Source of the DNA: NORP240 sp942492445
GTDB lineage: Bacteria > Pseudomonadota > Gammaproteobacteria > Pseudomonadales > Pseudohongiellaceae
Direction: 5' to 3'
Assembly (NCBI GenBank): GCA_942492445.1
Contig: CALOEW010000046.1
Coordinates: 1 to 9,343 of the forward strand
DNA length: 9,343 nucleotides
Below are positions 6,926 through 9,343 of the stretch, one piece after another. Made by a program: the position numbers and the translations under genes. How positions within the stretch are numbered: the stretch's first letter is position 1; every line of letters begins with the position of its first letter. The notes under the pieces were generated by a model, which was not told the origin of the DNA, searched no databases, and saw only the letters and a program-made list of their open reading frames with translations.

Positions 6926-7819
6926 ATGACAAACCTTACTCCAGGGGCACGATTTCGCCGTGCTCTCGCAGAAAACAAACCCCTGCAGATCCTTGGCGCC
7001 ATCAACGCCTATTGTGCCATGCTGGCAGAAGATGCCGGTCACAAGGCAATCTACCTTTCCGGCGGCGGAGTCGCCAATGCCTCCTATGGACTGCCCGATC
7101 TGGGTATTACCAGCCTCCATGACGTGATCACTGATGTAGAACGCATTACCAACGCCAGCACGCTCCCGCTGCTGGTGGATATTGATACCGGCTGGGGTGG
7201 AGCATTCAATATATCCCGGACAATCAGGGCAATGGAGAAAGCCGGTGCCGCAGCGGTTCATATCGAAGATCAGGTGTCCCAGAAACGCTGTGGTCATCGA
7301 CCCAATAAAGCAATCGTCAGTCAGGAGGAAATGGTCGACCGCGTCAAGGCTGCGGTCGATGCTCGCACGGACGACGATTTTGTAATTATGGCGCGAACCG
7401 ATGCGCTGGCAGTGGAAGGTATGGATTCGGCTATGGAACGGGCCATAGCCTGCGTCGATGCCGGGGCAGATGCCATCTTCCCTGAGGCCATTATAGAACT
7501 TGAACAGTACAGGGCTTTTGCGGACGCGGTAAACGTTCCGATTCTCGCCAATATTACTGAATTCGGCGCCACACCACTTTACAATTGCCGGGAACTCGCC
7601 GCAGCCGGCGTCGCAATGGTGCTGTATCCGCTCAGTGCATTCCGCGCCATGAGCAAGGCCGCACTGAAGGTTTATCAGACAATCGCGCTGGACGGAGATC
7701 AGAAAGCCGTTCTTGCCACGATGCAAACCCGGGCTGAACTGTACGAGGTTCTCGGATACCACGTCTATGAGGAAAAACTGGACAGGCTGTTTGAGCGTGC
7801 AGACGGATCAAACGCCTGA
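6926..7819 (+). CDS. prpB: Methylisocitrate lyase PrpB
   Basis: PrpB splits (2R,3S)-2-methylisocitrate into pyruvate and succinate, the last step of the methylcitrate cycle for propionate breakdown in the cytoplasm. The 297-residue length is normal for the family. It is a member of the isocitrate lyase/PEP mutase superfamily: YLSGGGVA (43-50), the metal-binding region DIDTGWG (85-91, D85 and D87), IEDQ (113-116), the catalytic-loop signature KRCGH (120-124, C122 the catalytic cysteine), ARTDA (156-160) and FPEA (185-188). The KRCGH loop, short length and prpC neighbour favour PrpB over glyoxylate-cycle isocitrate lyase. The ATG at 6926 has a modest CTGGA four bases upstream; no ATG, GTG or TTG start in phase lies immediately upstream. 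It opens the prpBCD operon, 41 bases before the chosen prpC start, and diverges from smc. Confidence 0.96.
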   Translation: MTNLTPGARFRRALAENKPLQILGAINAYCAMLAEDAGHKAIYLSGGGVANASYGLPDLGITSLHDVITDVERITNASTLPLLVDIDTGWGGAFNISRTIRAMEKAGAAAVHIEDQVSQKRCGHRPNKAIVSQEEMVDRVKAAVDARTDDDFVIMARTDALAVEGMDSAMERAIACVDAGADAIFPEAIIELEQYRAFADAVNVPILANITEFGATPLYNCRELAAAGVAMVLYPLSAFRAMSKAALKVYQTIALDGDQKAVLATMQTRAELYEVLGYHVYEEKLDRLFERADGSNA

Positions 7820-7860
7820 TTACCAATAACACTTCAATCGCACAAGCAGGAATGAAATTT

Positions 7861-9003
7861 ATGGCTGACAAGAAACTCGGAGGAGCGGGCCTGAGAGGCC
7901 AGGTGGCGGGAGAAACAGCACTTTGTACTGTAGGGAAAACCGGCACCGGGCTTACCTATCGGGGCTTCGACATCAGTGTCCTGGCAGAACAGGCCCGATT
8001 CGAGGAAGTAGCCCATCTCCTGTTACGCGGCAACTTACCGACCCGTAATGAACTTGACTCCTATTGTGCAAAACTCAAATCCCTGCGCGAACTTCCCCGG
8101 GCACTGAAAGAAGTTCTGGAACGGATTCCCGCTACTGCTCACCCCATGGATGTAATGCGTACCGGATGTTCTATGCTGGGAAACCTGGAAACTGAAACCG
8201 ACTTCAGCCAGCAGAACGATGTCGCAGACAGACTTCTGGCCGCCCTGCCCTCGGTTATCTGCTACTGGTACCAGTTCAGCCACAACGGCAAGCGCATCGA
8301 AACGGCCCTGGAGGATGACTCCATCGGCGCCCACTTCCTGCACATGCTGGCTGGAGAAAAACCAGTCCCGCTGTTTGATCGGGTTATGAATGTTTCATTG
8401 ATCCTGTACGCAGAACACGAGTTCAACGCTTCCACATTTACAGCCCGGGTGTGTGCCTCGACGTTGTCCGATATGCACAGTTGTGTCACAGCGGCAATAG
8501 GATCTCTGCGCGGTTCTCTTCACGGCGGAGCTAACGAAGCAGCCATGGCCATGATTGAAAACTGGCAATCCCCAGAACAGGCAGAGCGGGAAATTCTGGA
8601 GATGCTGGAACGAAAAGAGAAAATCATGGGTTTCGGACATGCCATTTACCGTGATTCCGATCCCCGGAACACAATCATCAAGGATTGGTCCCGACAACTG
8701 GCCGAGTACGTGGGAGATAAGACCCTGTACCCGGTATCGGTGCGCTGTGAAGAAGTGATGTGGCGGGAAAAGAAACTCTTCTGTAACGCCGACTTTTTCC
8801 ATGCTTCCGCTTACCATTTCATGGGCATACCCACAAAGCTGTTCACACCAATCTTCGTGATGTCACGGGTAACTGGCTGGGCTGCTCATATCAAAGAACA
8901 GCGAGCCAATAATCGCATTATCAGGCCCAGTGCACAGTACACGGGTCCGGAATCCGCGAAATGGGTAGCGCTGGATGATCGCCAGGTAGATGCCAATAAT
9001 TGA
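7861..9003 (+). CDS. prpC: 2-methylcitrate synthase PrpC
   Basis: PrpC condenses propionyl-CoA with oxaloacetate to 2-methylcitrate, the entry step of the cycle. It is a short-type citrate synthase fold with the catalytic triad visible: His in SLHGGANEAAM, His in GFGHAIYRDSDPR, and Asp in CNADFFHASAYHFMGIP (H224, H263 and D314 when counted from the upstream ATG at 7852), plus HEFNAS and RPSAQYTG substrate-binding segments. I chose the ATG at 7861 (380 residues) because GCAGGA ends nine bases before it, whereas that same sequence abuts the ATG at 7852; the protein then begins MADKKLGGAGLRG, as the family usually does. The 7852 start would add three residues. Paralogous gltA-type citrate synthase is unlikely given its greater length (about 430 residues) and the prpB and prpD neighbours. 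Confidence 0.95.
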   Translation: MADKKLGGAGLRGQVAGETALCTVGKTGTGLTYRGFDISVLAEQARFEEVAHLLLRGNLPTRNELDSYCAKLKSLRELPRALKEVLERIPATAHPMDVMRTGCSMLGNLETETDFSQQNDVADRLLAALPSVICYWYQFSHNGKRIETALEDDSIGAHFLHMLAGEKPVPLFDRVMNVSLILYAEHEFNASTFTARVCASTLSDMHSCVTAAIGSLRGSLHGGANEAAMAMIENWQSPEQAEREILEMLERKEKIMGFGHAIYRDSDPRNTIIKDWSRQLAEYVGDKTLYPVSVRCEEVMWREKKLFCNADFFHASAYHFMGIPTKLFTPIFVMSRVTGWAAHIKEQRANNRIIRPSAQYTGPESAKWVALDDRQVDANN

Positions 9004-9054
9004 CGGGCAGCGAAACCACTAAACCAAATGCAATAAGGGAATAACGAGTTGACT

Positions 9055-9343
9055 ATGAGCGCAAATGTAGATCTGAACCAGCGACCGCAGCCGGACAAGG
9101 AACTGGTGGATATCGCCGACTACGTCATGAATTACGAAATTGATTCCGCGGAGGCTTACGACACAGCCCGGAATTGCCTGATGGATACACTGGGCTGCGG
9201 CTTTCTGGCGCTGCGATTTCCCGAATGCACCAAGCTGATCGGTCCCCTGGTGGAAGGCACCGTGGTCCCGAATGGAGCCCGAGTGCCTGGTACTCAATTT
9301 CTACTTGACCCTGTTAAGGCGGCCTGGGATATCGGCTGCATTA
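9055..9343 (+). CDS. prpD: 2-methylcitrate dehydratase PrpD, N-terminal 96 residues (runs off the right edge)
   Basis: PrpD removes water from 2-methylcitrate to give 2-methyl-cis-aconitate. The visible part begins MSANVDLNQRP and carries the conserved PrpD N-terminal blocks LVDIADYV, CLMDTLGCG, LRFPECTKLIGPLVEGTVVP and GARVPGTQF, followed by DPVKAAWDIGC; it belongs to the MmgE/PrpD family. The family is usually about 480-500 residues, so four fifths lies outside. The ATG at 9055 matches the family start. However, AAGGGA (9035-9040) is 14 bases from it and only eight from an in-frame TTG at 9049, which would add two residues; translation could begin there. It follows prpC after 51 bases with no acnD or prpF between, resembling the E. 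coli prpBCD order. Confidence 0.94.
   Translation, partial: MSANVDLNQRPQPDKELVDIADYVMNYEIDSAEAYDTARNCLMDTLGCGFLALRFPECTKLIGPLVEGTVVPNGARVPGTQFLLDPVKAAWDIGCI

Noticed and set aside
6905..7762. 285-codon open frame on the minus strand opposite prpB
   Set aside because: It is antisense to a clear PrpB with all catalytic motifs. The Cys/His/Gly-rich translation matches no family I know.
8395..8817. 140-codon open frame on the minus strand opposite prpC
   Set aside because: It overlaps the most conserved part of citrate synthase in antisense and has no recognisable domain; long antisense frames are common in coding DNA of this composition.

Overview
This window is chromosomal DNA from a gammaproteobacterium, most likely a marine or Pseudomonas-like lineage. 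The evidence is the gene order smc-zipA-ligA (on the minus strand), which is typical of Pseudomonas and relatives, the presence of ZipA (a gammaproteobacterial division protein), and an SMC rather than a MukB-type condensin. Base composition is moderate to moderately high GC. I see no mobile element, RNA gene or CRISPR array.

Left and centre (1-6550, minus strand, read right to left): smc (chromosome condensation), then zipA (FtsZ membrane tether), then the first 409 codons of ligA (NAD-dependent DNA ligase), which runs off the left edge. The zipA locus is the most unusual part. The membrane anchor with a long acidic linker (1855-2898) and the FtsZ-binding domain (1264-1815) lie in the same reading frame but are separated by a TAA stop and 13 further codons. 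Either this is a nonsense mutation or sequence error in one 544-codon gene, or ZipA is made as two proteins here.

Middle (6551-6925): a 375-base divergent intergenic region between smc and the propionate genes. It holds a good sigma-70-type promoter candidate facing right, three AGCCT elements spaced exactly 20 bases apart just upstream of and abutting the -35 box, and a perfect 7-bp inverted repeat just downstream of the -10 box.

Right (6926-9343, plus strand): prpB, prpC and the start of prpD, a tight methylcitrate-cycle operon that oxidises propionyl-CoA to pyruvate and succinate. PrpC condenses propionyl-CoA with oxaloacetate, PrpD dehydrates 2-methylcitrate, and PrpB cleaves 2-methylisocitrate. 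No acnD/prpF pair lies between prpC and prpD, and no prpR regulator lies upstream. I found nothing resembling a wholly new system; the split zipA and the ordered repeats upstream of prpB are the points worth checking.
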